Below the pieces are notes generated by a model. That model worked only from the letters and a program-made list of their open reading frames with translations. It did no database searches and was not told the origin of the DNA. This document shows positions 8,998 through 17,521 of a DNA stretch of 44,495 nt, one piece after another. The DNA is from Spirochaetales bacterium (GTDB lineage Bacteria; Spirochaetota; Spirochaetia; SZUA-6; JAFGRV01), in the NCBI GenBank assembly GCA_016928415.1, contig JAFGKU010000002.1:1-44495 (forward strand). The letters are read 5' to 3'. Position 1 is the first letter of the stretch; each line of letters starts with the position of its first letter. The position numbers and the translations under genes were made by a program.

Positions 8998-9594
8998 TTA
9001 CCGTGTTATAGAAGCCAGGCGGTCAAGTTCGTCCAGCAGCTCCTGCCCGTAATAGTAGCCTATGGTCTCCCTTGCTGTTGCATATACCGTGCTTTGCCCG
9101 GTGTCCCGGCACGGGAGCGAGAATCCGTCCATTCGGAGTTCATATCCCGCCGTAAGAACGTGAGGTATGTTTTCCAGCCGGTTCACTTCACAGGGGAACA
9201 TGCAGCAGGTGAAAAATTTTAGTTCCCGGAAATCCAAGGCATTGTTCAGGCAATAGGTATGGATACTGCATCCGCGCGCACCCGGATTCTGGAACATGCA
9301 AATTCCGTTATCAAAAAGGGTGTAGCACCCCGTATTTCCCGGACTGCATTCATCCGGTTCGAAATTGAAATCGTCCCAGGGGATCGAGGGGAAATCGCTT
9401 CTGTAGGGCAACAGTTTGTTGAATGTTGCGATATCCATCGTGGAGCCGCCGGAACAGCAGATGTCCGCACAGTCGGTCTGCAGGCAGTTTTTCAGCGGAT
9501 ACGGTTTTAAAAATATGGACATGTCCACCCGTTCAATGAGCGGAAGCCCCAGCCTGCTTTCATATATCCTTTTTAAGTCAATTATATTCTGCAT
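8998..9594 (-). CDS. cysteine-rich (YkgJ-like) protein of the kamA operon
   Basis: A 198-residue protein with about 13 cysteines arranged as probable metal ligands: C37, C42, C46, C47 (NCLQTDCADICCSGG), then C83, C90, C99, C109, C115, C130, C131 and C135. The blocks GCYTLFDNGICMF, GCSIHTYC and FTCCMFPC resemble the CxxCxxCC/iron-or-zinc-chelating superfamily in layout. It has no signal peptide or membrane segment, so it is likely cytoplasmic. It overlaps the upstream ATP-grasp gene by 13 bp and precedes the second ATP-grasp gene by 10 bp, implying tight co-expression. Iron-sulfur binding is plausible but not shown. Exact function is unknown. Confidence 0.65.
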   Translation of the reverse strand: MQNIIDLKRIYESRLGLPLIERVDMSIFLKPYPLKNCLQTDCADICCSGGSTMDIATFNKLLPYRSDFPSIPWDDFNFEPDECSPGNTGCYTLFDNGICMFQNPGARGCSIHTYCLNNALDFRELKFFTCCMFPCEVNRLENIPHVLTAGYELRMDGFSLPCRDTGQSTVYATARETIGYYYGQELLDELDRLASITR

Positions 9595-10592
9595 GGTATG
9601 GATCCTTTTGCATTTTTTGGTTCGTTGCGCGATGCCGCGGACCGGATTATCCTGTCTATAAGGTCGCGATACGATATTCCCGCAAGGGTGCAGGCAACCG
9701 GCAGGTCCGAATGGGTCGGATGCAGTCCCGCAAGCGGGTTTATTTCTAGCAATTTCGGCTTACCGTTTTTATCCAGCCTGATGTCGACCCGCCCGGCATC
9801 CCTGCAGCCGAAACCTTTCCAGGCTGCGAGTGCCAGTCCGGCCGCGTCCCGGGCGGCAGGATCGACCGCCAGTACGTATTTAACTAGCAGTTCACAGAAT
9901 TCCTTGTTGCGGAAGGAATATACCGTGCTGTCGGCATCGGGACGAATTATGACTTCCAGGACGCCGATAACCTCGGCGCCGTCTCCCGTTCCAAGGATGT
10001 TGACGGTAAATTCTCTTCCGGGCAGGTACTCCTCCACGAGTACCGGTTGTCTGAATTCTTTTAACAGACCAGCGCTTAATGAACGCAGTTCATCCCTGTT
10101 TTCTACCCTGGAATCGCCGTCAATTCCCTTGCTCGTACCTTCGGAAACGGGCTTAAGGAAAAGCGGGAACGGTATCCTGACTTTTTCAATATCCTCTTCT
10201 CGGGCAATGACGTAAAAATCCGCCGTGGGCAGCCCCATGCTCCGCATTACGTGTTTGGTGATTCCCTTGTTCAGGCATACGGAAAGAACAAGGGAGTCGG
10301 AGAACGTGTAGGGAATACCGTACGCGTCGAGCAATGCCGGCACCTGGGCTTCCCTTGAAAAACCGTTCAGACCTTCACAGATGTTGAACACCAGGTCCCA
10401 GGTTTTCCGCTGCGCCAGCCTTCTCACCAGGCTGTCCAGGTTCCCGATCCTTTCAACCCGGTGTCCAAGTTCCGCAAGCGCGGTCTCTATGTAACGGATC
10501 GTTTCGGCGCTGTCAAACTCGGCCGTTTCCTCGGGGGAATACCCCTTGTCCAGATAATCCTGCCTTAAATCATAAGTGAAACCAATGTGCAT
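9582..10592 (-). CDS. D-Ala-D-Ala-ligase-type ATP-grasp ligase (full length)
   Basis: A 336-residue ATP-grasp ligase. All family landmarks are visible: LVFNICEGLNGFSREAQ, the LKPVSEGTSKG glycine loop, VLVEEYLPGREFTVN, and the C-terminal GRVDIRLDKNGKP…LEINPLAGLHP with Mg-binding Glu and Asn. Ddl-like enzymes join two amino acids, or an amino acid and a peptide, through an acyl phosphate. Location behind a lysine 2,3-aminomutase gene, away from peptidoglycan genes, argues against a housekeeping Ddl. Ligation of beta-lysine to another residue is a reasonable guess. The start has GGGAG about 8 nt upstream, and the gene lies 41 bp after kamA. Confidence 0.85.
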   Translation of the reverse strand: MHIGFTYDLRQDYLDKGYSPEETAEFDSAETIRYIETALAELGHRVERIGNLDSLVRRLAQRKTWDLVFNICEGLNGFSREAQVPALLDAYGIPYTFSDSLVLSVCLNKGITKHVMRSMGLPTADFYVIAREEDIEKVRIPFPLFLKPVSEGTSKGIDGDSRVENRDELRSLSAGLLKEFRQPVLVEEYLPGREFTVNILGTGDGAEVIGVLEVIIRPDADSTVYSFRNKEFCELLVKYVLAVDPAARDAAGLALAAWKGFGCRDAGRVDIRLDKNGKPKLLEINPLAGLHPTHSDLPVACTLAGISYRDLIDRIIRSAASRNEPKNAKGSIPCRI

Positions 10593-10633
10593 TCTTTATA
10601 CTCCCTTTTACCCCTGGTCCGAATTCACGGCCT

Positions 10634-11944
10634 TTATTTATGCGGGTAGACTATCTCCCGTCCCATGTAATTACGGAAATGATAGCCGTTTTCCGTTTCG
10701 GCGCAGACATACTCGGGAAGCATCGGAATTTTCCCGCCACCATGAGGAGCGTCGATTACATATGTCGGAACGGCGAGACCGGACGTGTGTCCCCGTAATC
10801 CCCTCATGATTTCCAGGCCCCTGGAAACCGGTGTGCGGAAATGTCCCGTACCGGGAACAAGATCGCATTGGTAAAGGTAATAAGGCTTGACCCGGACCTG
10901 AAGCAGGCCGTGCATAAGGGCCGTCATGGTGGCAACATCGTCATTCACTCCCGCCAGCAGTACGGTCTGACTCCCGAGCGGGATGCCGGCATCCGCCAGC
11001 ATCGTGCAGGCGGTTTTTGCTTCCCCGGTCAGTTCACCTGGATGGCTGAAATGAATGTTTATGTAAAGCGGGTGGTATTTACGTAGAATATTTTTTAGCG
11101 ATGCCGTAATCCTAAAGGGCAGGACCGCAGGGACCTTGGTGCCTATCCTGATGATTTCTACGTGGGGTATGGCCCTCAATCCGGACAACAGCCAGTTGAC
11201 GGCGTTGTCGGACAGGGTCAGGGGGTCTCCTCCCGAGACGAGAACATCCCTTATTTTCCTGTGCCGGGCGATGTAATCAATACACCGCTGCCACCGTTCC
11301 CTGGCTTTAAGCGAATCCTCCCTGCAAACCACGAGACGGGTACGTGTGCAGTATCTGCAGAAAGTCGAACAGAAATTGGTTACAAGGAACAGGACCCGGT
11401 CCGCGTACCTGTGGATAATACCGGGAACGGGGCTGTCTTCGTCTTCACCGAGCGGGTCGATGGATTCATTCCCGGCGACGACCGTCTCGTCTATTGTCGG
11501 TACTACCATTTTCCTGATCGGGTCCTCCGGCAGGGCGGGATTAATAAGGCTCAGGTAGTACGGGGTAATGCTGAGCGGCTGGTATTCCAGGTCACCCTTG
11601 AAGTATCGCCTTTCAGCTTCCGTTAGTTTTAAAAAGCGGTCGAGTTCGGTATACCCCTTTATACGGTTGGCCAGTTGCCACTTCCAGTTCGTCCATTCCT
11701 CAGGGGCAGTGCCCGGAAAGAAATCCCTGACGAATTTATCCGTGCCCGGATGAAGACTGAAAGCCCGGTGAAATGATTTTTTCCTGTTTTCAATGATAAA
11801 TTCAAAAGGAAGGAAGGAAACAGCACGGCCCCCGGTATTACCCAGAGTACCGGTCTTAAGACTCGGAGGTTCCTCCGAATCAACCCATGCCAGGGAACCC
11901 GACGGAGGTTTTTCCGTATCGTTCGTTAAATTCTGATCCCCCAT
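10634..11944 (-). CDS. kamA: lysine 2,3-aminomutase family radical SAM/PLP enzyme (KamA-like)
   Basis: A 436-residue radical SAM aminomutase. The cluster motif CSTFCRYC gives Cys192, Cys196 and Cys199. The PLP lysine is in DAPHGGGK (Lys405). Both aspartates that hold the substrate lysine amino group in true lysine aminomutases are in place (YQCD and the Asp of DAPHGGGK), favouring lysine over glutamate as substrate. The N-terminal WTNWKWQLANRI segment is also family-typical. I start at 11944 because AGAGGAG (11957-11951) is 6 nt from that ATG and too close to the upstream ATG at 11950. It is the first gene of a five-gene operon. It would make beta-lysine, here apparently for ATP-grasp ligases rather than for the AblB acetyltransferase, which is absent. 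Confidence 0.85.
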   Translation of the reverse strand: MGDQNLTNDTEKPPSGSLAWVDSEEPPSLKTGTLGNTGGRAVSFLPFEFIIENRKKSFHRAFSLHPGTDKFVRDFFPGTAPEEWTNWKWQLANRIKGYTELDRFLKLTEAERRYFKGDLEYQPLSITPYYLSLINPALPEDPIRKMVVPTIDETVVAGNESIDPLGEDEDSPVPGIIHRYADRVLFLVTNFCSTFCRYCTRTRLVVCREDSLKARERWQRCIDYIARHRKIRDVLVSGGDPLTLSDNAVNWLLSGLRAIPHVEIIRIGTKVPAVLPFRITASLKNILRKYHPLYINIHFSHPGELTGEAKTACTMLADAGIPLGSQTVLLAGVNDDVATMTALMHGLLQVRVKPYYLYQCDLVPGTGHFRTPVSRGLEIMRGLRGHTSGLAVPTYVIDAPHGGGKIPMLPEYVCAETENGYHFRNYMGREIVYPHK

Positions 11945-12000
11945 TTTCATCTCCTCTTACACTCAGGTGTATTGAGCTACAAAATTCGAGAATGAGTTGA

Positions 12001-12028
12001 ATATTATTTGTTTTTTCTAAATTGTCAA
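12001..12028 (-). promoter_or_regulatory. sigma-70 type promoter of the kamA operon
   Basis: On the minus strand, TTGACA (12028-12023) and TAATAT (12006-12001) are separated by 16 bp. Transcription should begin near 11995, about 50 nt before the kamA start. Both boxes are perfect or nearly so, in an AT-rich divergent region. Confidence 0.7.
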
Positions 12029-12046
12029 TTATTTTCACCAGATTTT

Positions 12047-12075
12047 TTGATACATTTTTGGATTATTTTTAATAA
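12047..12075 (+). promoter_or_regulatory. candidate promoter for the ftsK-like gene
   Basis: TTGATA (12047-12052) and TAATAA (12070-12075) are 17 bp apart. A second possible -10 (TATAAT, 12127-12132) with a weaker -35 lies closer to the gene. The region is AT-rich, so chance matches are possible. Confidence 0.4.
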
Positions 12076-12161
12076 ACCGGGGTGAGTTTTACAGGCGATT
12101 CATGAACAATTTATATTATGAAATTTTATAATATCCCCCAAAGAAAAAGAACACGGCCACC

Positions 12162-14147
12162 TTGATATTCATAACCTTATTGTCTATTATTTTCCCAATG
12201 AAAAAGCAGCAAAAAAAATATATATTGGGTACCCTTTTATTTGTACTGGCATCCATTCAGATAATCAATTTCGCACAACTGGATATTACGAAATTCCCAC
12301 AGTTTTTCCTGGATTTTACCAACAGGAATATTTTAAATCTTATTGTGGCCGACGTTAACTGGCCCTTTAAAATGTTCAATTATACACTTTATTATCTGTT
12401 CGGGTGGATTGCCCTCATTACTCCTCTTTTCTTCATTGTTCTGGGAACCACCTATTTTACACAGAGAGACACCCAAAAGGTAAAAAGAAAAAGGATTATC
12501 CTGATTCTGGGAATGGGTGAACTGGCTTTCCTCGTGTACGTCGTCAATTATGTCTCATTTATCATTCTGCCGGACACCATCCAACCCGGAAAAATCGCCC
12601 TCATTTTTGCCAGGTACCTCCGGAAGATAGGCGGTTTTTCTTTCATATTCGTCTTTTTTGCCTGGTCATTTATCTCGTACATTCTTTACATTAAAAAATC
12701 CTCCTGGAAGGCCTTCTTTAGAAAAACAGGAACAATTATAAAACTTTTTTTTATGAGTTTTTCAAATGCCATAGGTCATCTGTTTCAGACCGGTAAAATA
12801 AACAGGCAGCAAAGAAAACGGGAAAAGCAATTACTGAAGCTGGATGATCGGAAGGAAATCGAGTTTCAGGAAGAAAGTGAAGAAGAGGAAGACACGGATT
12901 CGGAAGAAACGGAAACAGAGATCTTGGAATCTGAAAATCAGAAGACAATAAAACAATCCGTGCAAGTTGACAAAATTCCGGATAACGAGGATATCATACA
13001 GGCTGAATTTCAGGCAGTACAAATCGAGGATTCTGATTCAACCAAAACCGCCTTTAAATTCAATTATTCGGCCCTTTTAGAAACCGAGATTTCCACCATC
13101 GACAAGGATAAAATAAACGAGCTTGTCAAAAAAGTGGAAAATATATTTAAGTCGTTGGGCATTGTTCTCAATCATACGGGAGTAACGACAGGGCCCCGGC
13201 TGATTCGTCTGGAATACCAACTGCCCTCCGGCGTACAACTTAAAGAGATTGAAAAGTGCAAGGAGGAGTTATCTTTCAGGCTTGGCGGTATCAATCTTGA
13301 TATCGAGCTTCCCATCCCCAACACGGACAGGTTCGGCATCTACCTGGGGCGGGAAGAACCGGATAAGCCGGGCCTCGGTTCGTATTTGAAAGATATTGAT
13401 GATAGAAAAGAAAATATCCCATTGCTTGTCGGCATCACCGCTGACGGCAACAGCTATTGGGAAGATATTACCTCTTTTCCCCATTTACTGATCGGGGGGA
13501 CAACCGGTTCGGGGAAATCCGTTTTTTTGAATAATGTGATTCTTAACCTGATGGCTGTTTCCGAATATAAACCCGTCAGCATTATTCTCATCGATCCCAA
13601 AAGGGTTGAGTTTGCGCCGTACAAGAACATCCCCCAGTTGGCCCATAAAATAATCACCGATGTAAATGAAGCAATGCTACTTACAGAAGAAGCGGAACAA
13701 TTGATGGAACAGCGGTACAAGCAGATTACGAAAATCGGCGTAAGGAACATAACTGAATACAATGAACAAGAGGACAAAAAAATCCCTTATCTCTTTATTA
13801 TTATTGACGAATTCGCGGATTTTGTCATGCAGGATCAATCAGACCAATTCAAGAAATCGATTATCAGGCTGGCGCAGAAGTCGCGGGCTGTCGGAATTCA
13901 CATCGTCATTGCAACGCAAAGGCCTTCGGCCGATATTATCGACGGATTAATAAAGGCCAATTTTCCGGCGCGGATATCCTTTAAAACATCTTCCAAGGTG
14001 GATTCCAGAATTATCCTCGATGAAAACGGCGCGGAGGACCTTCTTGGAAAGGGAGACATGATCATTAAAACCACCAGTAATCCGCGGAAGAGGCTGCAGG
14101 GTATATTTGTCAGTTTAAACGAAATAAAAGACCTGGTCTCCAGGTAA
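12162..14147 (+). CDS. FtsK/SpoIIIE-type DNA translocase without gamma domain
   Basis: A 661-residue hexameric-motor-type DNA pump. Residues 1-185 hold about four or five membrane helices, followed by an acidic linker (roughly 225-270, EESEEEEDTDSEETETE). Then come the alpha and beta domains: Walker A GGTTGSGKS (445-453), IDPKRVEF, Walker B FIIIDEFADF and the ATQRPSADII segment. The protein ends after the motor (GIFVSLNEI), so the DNA-orienting winged-helix gamma domain is missing. Housekeeping FtsK usually has gamma, so this may be a secondary translocase or a lineage variant. The start is uncertain: TTG at 12162, or ATG at 12198, neither with a strong ribosome binding site. Codon use is AT-rich. 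It converges on the next gene with 10 bp between them. Confidence 0.85.
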   Translation: MIFITLLSIIFPMKKQQKKYILGTLLFVLASIQIINFAQLDITKFPQFFLDFTNRNILNLIVADVNWPFKMFNYTLYYLFGWIALITPLFFIVLGTTYFTQRDTQKVKRKRIILILGMGELAFLVYVVNYVSFIILPDTIQPGKIALIFARYLRKIGGFSFIFVFFAWSFISYILYIKKSSWKAFFRKTGTIIKLFFMSFSNAIGHLFQTGKINRQQRKREKQLLKLDDRKEIEFQEESEEEEDTDSEETETEILESENQKTIKQSVQVDKIPDNEDIIQAEFQAVQIEDSDSTKTAFKFNYSALLETEISTIDKDKINELVKKVENIFKSLGIVLNHTGVTTGPRLIRLEYQLPSGVQLKEIEKCKEELSFRLGGINLDIELPIPNTDRFGIYLGREEPDKPGLGSYLKDIDDRKENIPLLVGITADGNSYWEDITSFPHLLIGGTTGSGKSVFLNNVILNLMAVSEYKPVSIILIDPKRVEFAPYKNIPQLAHKIITDVNEAMLLTEEAEQLMEQRYKQITKIGVRNITEYNEQEDKKIPYLFIIIDEFADFVMQDQSDQFKKSIIRLAQKSRAVGIHIVIATQRPSADIIDGLIKANFPARISFKTSSKVDSRIILDENGAEDLLGKGDMIIKTTSNPRKRLQGIFVSLNEIKDLVSR

Positions 14148-14157
14148 CTCTGGAATA

Positions 14158-16377
14158 TTATTTATCATAAAGTAATAATCTGTTTTCAGAGGAAGTTAAG
14201 TATTTGTCTGAAATTAATTCATTTAATAAATCAGTATTATATTTTTGATCGTCTCCCATCTTGCTTAACAACACCTCGGATGATATCTGGTTATCTGATA
14301 AATTATTTTTTAACAAATTATATAAGTCTTCCTCTATGATCAGGTAACTTTCTTTCCCCGGATCAAAAATATAGTACTCTTCTTCTCCTGTATTTTCTAC
14401 TATTGAATCGGTAGCTTCGTTTATCAGGTTTTCGCATATGGTTCCAACCGGGAAAGGAGACTTGAATAATACAATATTATTTGCCAAAGATATATATGTG
14501 TGCTGGATTTTCCCAAACAAGGGTTTCTTTATTGTTTTATTTTTGATTTTCACTTCATATACGGGAAAGGTGTCGTATGTTTTACCGTACTTGTTCACAT
14601 ACAAAATATTCATACAGTCATGTACATCAAGACTCACCTCGTTTTTAAAAGCCATCATGGGAAATGAATCAAGAAACGAATTATATTGTTTGGTCATTGT
14701 ACCGAAAATTTCATCGGTTTCTTCAATCAGATATTGATTTTCCTCATCAATAAAGTCGAATTGATATTCAATGGACAGGTCGTTTTCCTGTGGTTTTAAG
14801 GCTATTCCAAACTTTTCCGGATCATCAAAAATTTTACACTGCTTTACCATTATAAATGGAATAAACTCAAAGGTAAAAGCCGGGAGATTAAAAAACGGTA
14901 AAAATTCCGTTATGGTTCTATACGTATTTTCCGCTTCCCACTCATTTTCATCAGGAAATCCGTACATGACAAAGAGCCCCAGGGCAATTCCCGCCTCATA
15001 AAGGTTCTTGAAAACCTGCGGCAGATGACCGGAAGATTTACGTTTATTCATCCTCTGGAGTATTCGGTCATTCGCGGATTCATACCCCGTATATATTTTT
15101 ATACAACCGGCCTTGCTTAATTTCCGGGTGAAAGTTTCATCTAACACGGGATCAAGACGGAAAAAAATTATCCATTTGAAATCAAGCTTTTTTTCAATCA
15201 ATAGGTCGCATAATTCACCTAAAAACCTGGCATCTGAACATGAGTCGGTAAAATTGAAGCAATTTGTATTATATTTCCCGGAAAGGAAAACCATCCGGTC
15301 CACAATTTCTTCGGGTGTGGCCAATTGATAACCATAATCTTTCTGATTTCCTAAAAAGGGATGTTCGCAGAAAGTGCAGCCTCCAAAAAAACAACCGGCG
15401 CTTGCCTTGAGGGGGATTACCAGTTGTGGCGTCAGGTATTCATTGAGCGGCAGCCCGTCAAAATCCGGCGTTATTCGATGGTGAATAATTTTCGTAATAA
15501 TTTTGGGAGACTGAATTTTCCCGTTTTCCATGTAATACAGGTTGGGAATATCAGCAATGGCGGTTTTATTCTTCAGCGCATCGATTATTTTTTCGATTGT
15601 ACCGCATCCTTCATAAATAACAAAATAATCAACCACTTCATATAATTTGTCCGCTTTTTTTAATATTTCATTCCACTTCGCGATAAGAGGACCACCCATG
15701 GCTACTTTTACCTCGGGATAATTTTCTTTTATAACCGAGGCAATGGCAAAGGCGGCCATAAGTTGCTGAGGGTCTAGTATGGAAAGGCCGACAACCAGGG
15801 GATTATCCCTATACATTATTTCTTTGATAAAATTATGATTAAAGAAGTGGTAAAAAAGGTTATTATTATTTTTATCCTTATCGGTGATTGCTTTTATAAT
15901 GTCCTGGGATTTATTGTTTTTATAACGGGAAGAATAGTTGATAATCTCCATTTTTACGTCAGTATAAAACTGGGAAATAAATAAAAATGATTCATCGATT
16001 TTTTTCAAAAGATAAAGATAGCTTTCAAGATCATAAAAAAAGTCATCTTCCTTGAATTTGGGCAGTAATTTTTCTCCAATATCAATGTTTTTTTCCAGGC
16101 CGGACAATGCCGTTTTCAGGGAAATGTATGCCGCCTGTTCTTCAAAGGTAAGGGTGTTTTTCTTTTCATAATTACTCAGTTTCTCTTTTAAATTATCTAT
16201 TAAAAAGGTCATCCAGTCTTTTGTGAGTATCTTGTTGATAAATTGTATATTCAGGTCATACTGGCTTAATTTAATGTTTTTCTCTTTAAGATAGGCATTC
16301 AAAACAGGAAGACCTAATGGAGGTTGTAATGGATTCCAGAGGGGAGGCATAATCAATACAATATCTTTGTTTTCCAT
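14158..16377 (-). CDS. B12-binding-domain radical SAM protein
   Basis: About 739 residues. The N-terminus (VLIMPPLWNPLQPPLGLPVL) is the opening of the cobalamin-binding-type domain common in this radical SAM class. The cluster motif GCFFGGCTFCEH has the CX4CX2C spacing used by one branch of B12-type radical SAM enzymes (GCxWGxCTFC). SPASM-like extra cysteines are not evident. The C-terminal ~200 residues are of unknown fold and may bind substrate. Such enzymes often methylate or rearrange unactivated carbons; the substrate here is unknown and no precursor peptide or partner is adjacent. I choose the ATG at 16377 because the longer TTG start at 16413 forms the -35 box of the gene's own promoter. 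Sequence is AT-rich compared with flanks. Confidence 0.75.
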   Translation of the reverse strand: MENKDIVLIMPPLWNPLQPPLGLPVLNAYLKEKNIKLSQYDLNIQFINKILTKDWMTFLIDNLKEKLSNYEKKNTLTFEEQAAYISLKTALSGLEKNIDIGEKLLPKFKEDDFFYDLESYLYLLKKIDESFLFISQFYTDVKMEIINYSSRYKNNKSQDIIKAITDKDKNNNNLFYHFFNHNFIKEIMYRDNPLVVGLSILDPQQLMAAFAIASVIKENYPEVKVAMGGPLIAKWNEILKKADKLYEVVDYFVIYEGCGTIEKIIDALKNKTAIADIPNLYYMENGKIQSPKIITKIIHHRITPDFDGLPLNEYLTPQLVIPLKASAGCFFGGCTFCEHPFLGNQKDYGYQLATPEEIVDRMVFLSGKYNTNCFNFTDSCSDARFLGELCDLLIEKKLDFKWIIFFRLDPVLDETFTRKLSKAGCIKIYTGYESANDRILQRMNKRKSSGHLPQVFKNLYEAGIALGLFVMYGFPDENEWEAENTYRTITEFLPFFNLPAFTFEFIPFIMVKQCKIFDDPEKFGIALKPQENDLSIEYQFDFIDEENQYLIEETDEIFGTMTKQYNSFLDSFPMMAFKNEVSLDVHDCMNILYVNKYGKTYDTFPVYEVKIKNKTIKKPLFGKIQHTYISLANNIVLFKSPFPVGTICENLINEATDSIVENTGEEEYYIFDPGKESYLIIEEDLYNLLKNNLSDNQISSEVLLSKMGDDQKYNTDLLNELISDKYLTSSENRLLLYDK

Positions 16378-16384
16378 TAATTCA

Positions 16385-16413
16385 TCTATATGAAATATAC
16401 AACCTGATGTCAA
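16385..16413 (-). promoter_or_regulatory. promoter giving a leaderless radical SAM transcript
   Basis: On the minus strand TTGACA (16413-16408) and TATAGA (16390-16385) are exactly 17 bp apart. The ATG at 16377 begins 7 nt after the -10 box, so the predicted transcription start falls at the start codon. No ribosome binding site precedes that ATG, consistent with leaderless translation. Confidence 0.6.
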
Positions 16414-16440
16414 GCAAATTTGAGGCGGGAAAAATTATTC

Positions 16441-16469
16441 TTGACAAAATTAACGATACTATATATTTT
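16441..16469 (+). promoter_or_regulatory. promoter for the 16519 membrane protein gene
   Basis: TTGACA (16441-16446) is followed after 17 bp by TATTTT (16464-16469); TATATT at 16462 with 15-bp spacing is an alternative. The gene start with an AAAGGAAA ribosome binding site lies about 40 nt downstream. Confidence 0.5.
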
Positions 16470-16518
16470 AAGCAGATTTGAGATATTGTATTCCGGCGGT
16501 ATTTAAAGGAAATATAGA

Positions 16519-17325
16519 ATGCAAAAGGGAAATGCTTACAAGTTTAAAGCAGCTGTTATTTTGGGCATAACGGCAGTATTGATCATGATGATCCTGTATC
16601 TTTTTTTAGAAAGCGACCTGGAAGCACTTGTTGTTGACTGCTATTTTGTTTTTATTGCTGTTTCAGTCATTTTAATTGTATTCTATAACTTCCTTCAAAC
16701 CAATGGTTCCCTAAGATATATCCTGTTGTTGTTGACCCTGGGAAGCCTGGGGTGTGTGTTTGCCGAGATTATCTGGGCCATTGAAAGAAATAATCTTGTC
16801 GCTACTCCGCTCAATACAATGTATGCCGATTTTTTCTGGCTGGGCGGTACATTTTTATTTGTTATAGCCATATTTTTTATACCCTTAAAAATGAATTATA
16901 AAATGGATAAAAATAAAATCATAATCAGAAGTGTTTTAATTATTTTACTTTTTTTGGGAATATCATTGATATTGATATACGGCATAATTATACCGACGAT
17001 CACTAACTCCAGGATCCATTTAATGGATAAAGTGATAGATATTACCTATCCGGTTCTCAATATCCTGCTTTTGGCCGGGGCACTCAACTTTATTCTTGTC
17101 TACGGTATGAAAATCGCGTTGGCATGGAAACTATTAATCGCGGGTTTTATATGTGATTTTATAGCGGATACCCTGTATGGTTATTTTTCAATCATACTGA
17201 TAAATGAAAATCACGATTTCTGGCCGGACTTTTTCTGGATTATCGGCTATATCCTGCTTGCCCTCGGTACATATAATTATTACCTGTCATATAATGATAA
17301 AAAATACATCAAATTTTTAATATAA
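16519..17325 (+). CDS. polytopic membrane protein, unknown function
   Basis: A 268-residue protein with roughly eight hydrophobic helices and short loops (for example AAVILGITAVLIMMILYLFL near the N-terminus and FFWIIGYILLALGTYNYYL at the C-terminus). Two acidic-aromatic motifs, YADFFWLGG and WPDFFWIIG, recur at similar topological positions about 130 residues apart. That suggests an internal duplication of four helices. It resembles the membrane sensor portion of some signalling proteins, but there is no kinase or cyclase domain. Start ATG follows AAAGGAAA. It stands alone, divergent from the radical SAM gene. Confidence 0.6.
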   Translation: MQKGNAYKFKAAVILGITAVLIMMILYLFLESDLEALVVDCYFVFIAVSVILIVFYNFLQTNGSLRYILLLLTLGSLGCVFAEIIWAIERNNLVATPLNTMYADFFWLGGTFLFVIAIFFIPLKMNYKMDKNKIIIRSVLIILLFLGISLILIYGIIIPTITNSRIHLMDKVIDITYPVLNILLLAGALNFILVYGMKIALAWKLLIAGFICDFIADTLYGYFSIILINENHDFWPDFFWIIGYILLALGTYNYYLSYNDKKYIKFLI

Positions 17326-17350
17326 AAATTATTTGAATGTCATTCAAAGA

Positions 17351-17490
17351 TCAATGCCGGATATCCAGGAATTTGCAAACATCCTTGAATTCTTTCTCCG
17401 TATAAATTAGAATTTTTATCATGCCGGAAGCGTGGAAACATATTACATAATCCTTTCCCCGCACGGCAATTGCAGTGCCCCATGTTGAAC
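17351..17490 (-). pseudogene. possible C-terminal remnant of a lost gene
   Basis: The minus-strand frame ending at 17351 reads like real protein over its last ~45 codons (…AIAVRGKDYVICFHASG…, ending KFLDIRH). Further back it runs antisense into the kinase gene and loses that character. No start codon or ribosome binding site is convincing. It may be what is left of a gene displaced by the kinase locus. Confidence 0.2.
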
Positions 17491-17521
17491 CGGGCGACAG
17501 GGCCCGACCGGGAAGGAGTGA

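Noticed and set aside
16378..16413. N-terminal extension of the radical SAM protein from TTG at 16413
   Set aside because: The TTG belongs to the TTGACA -35 box, and the family's opening begins at the ATG at 16377.
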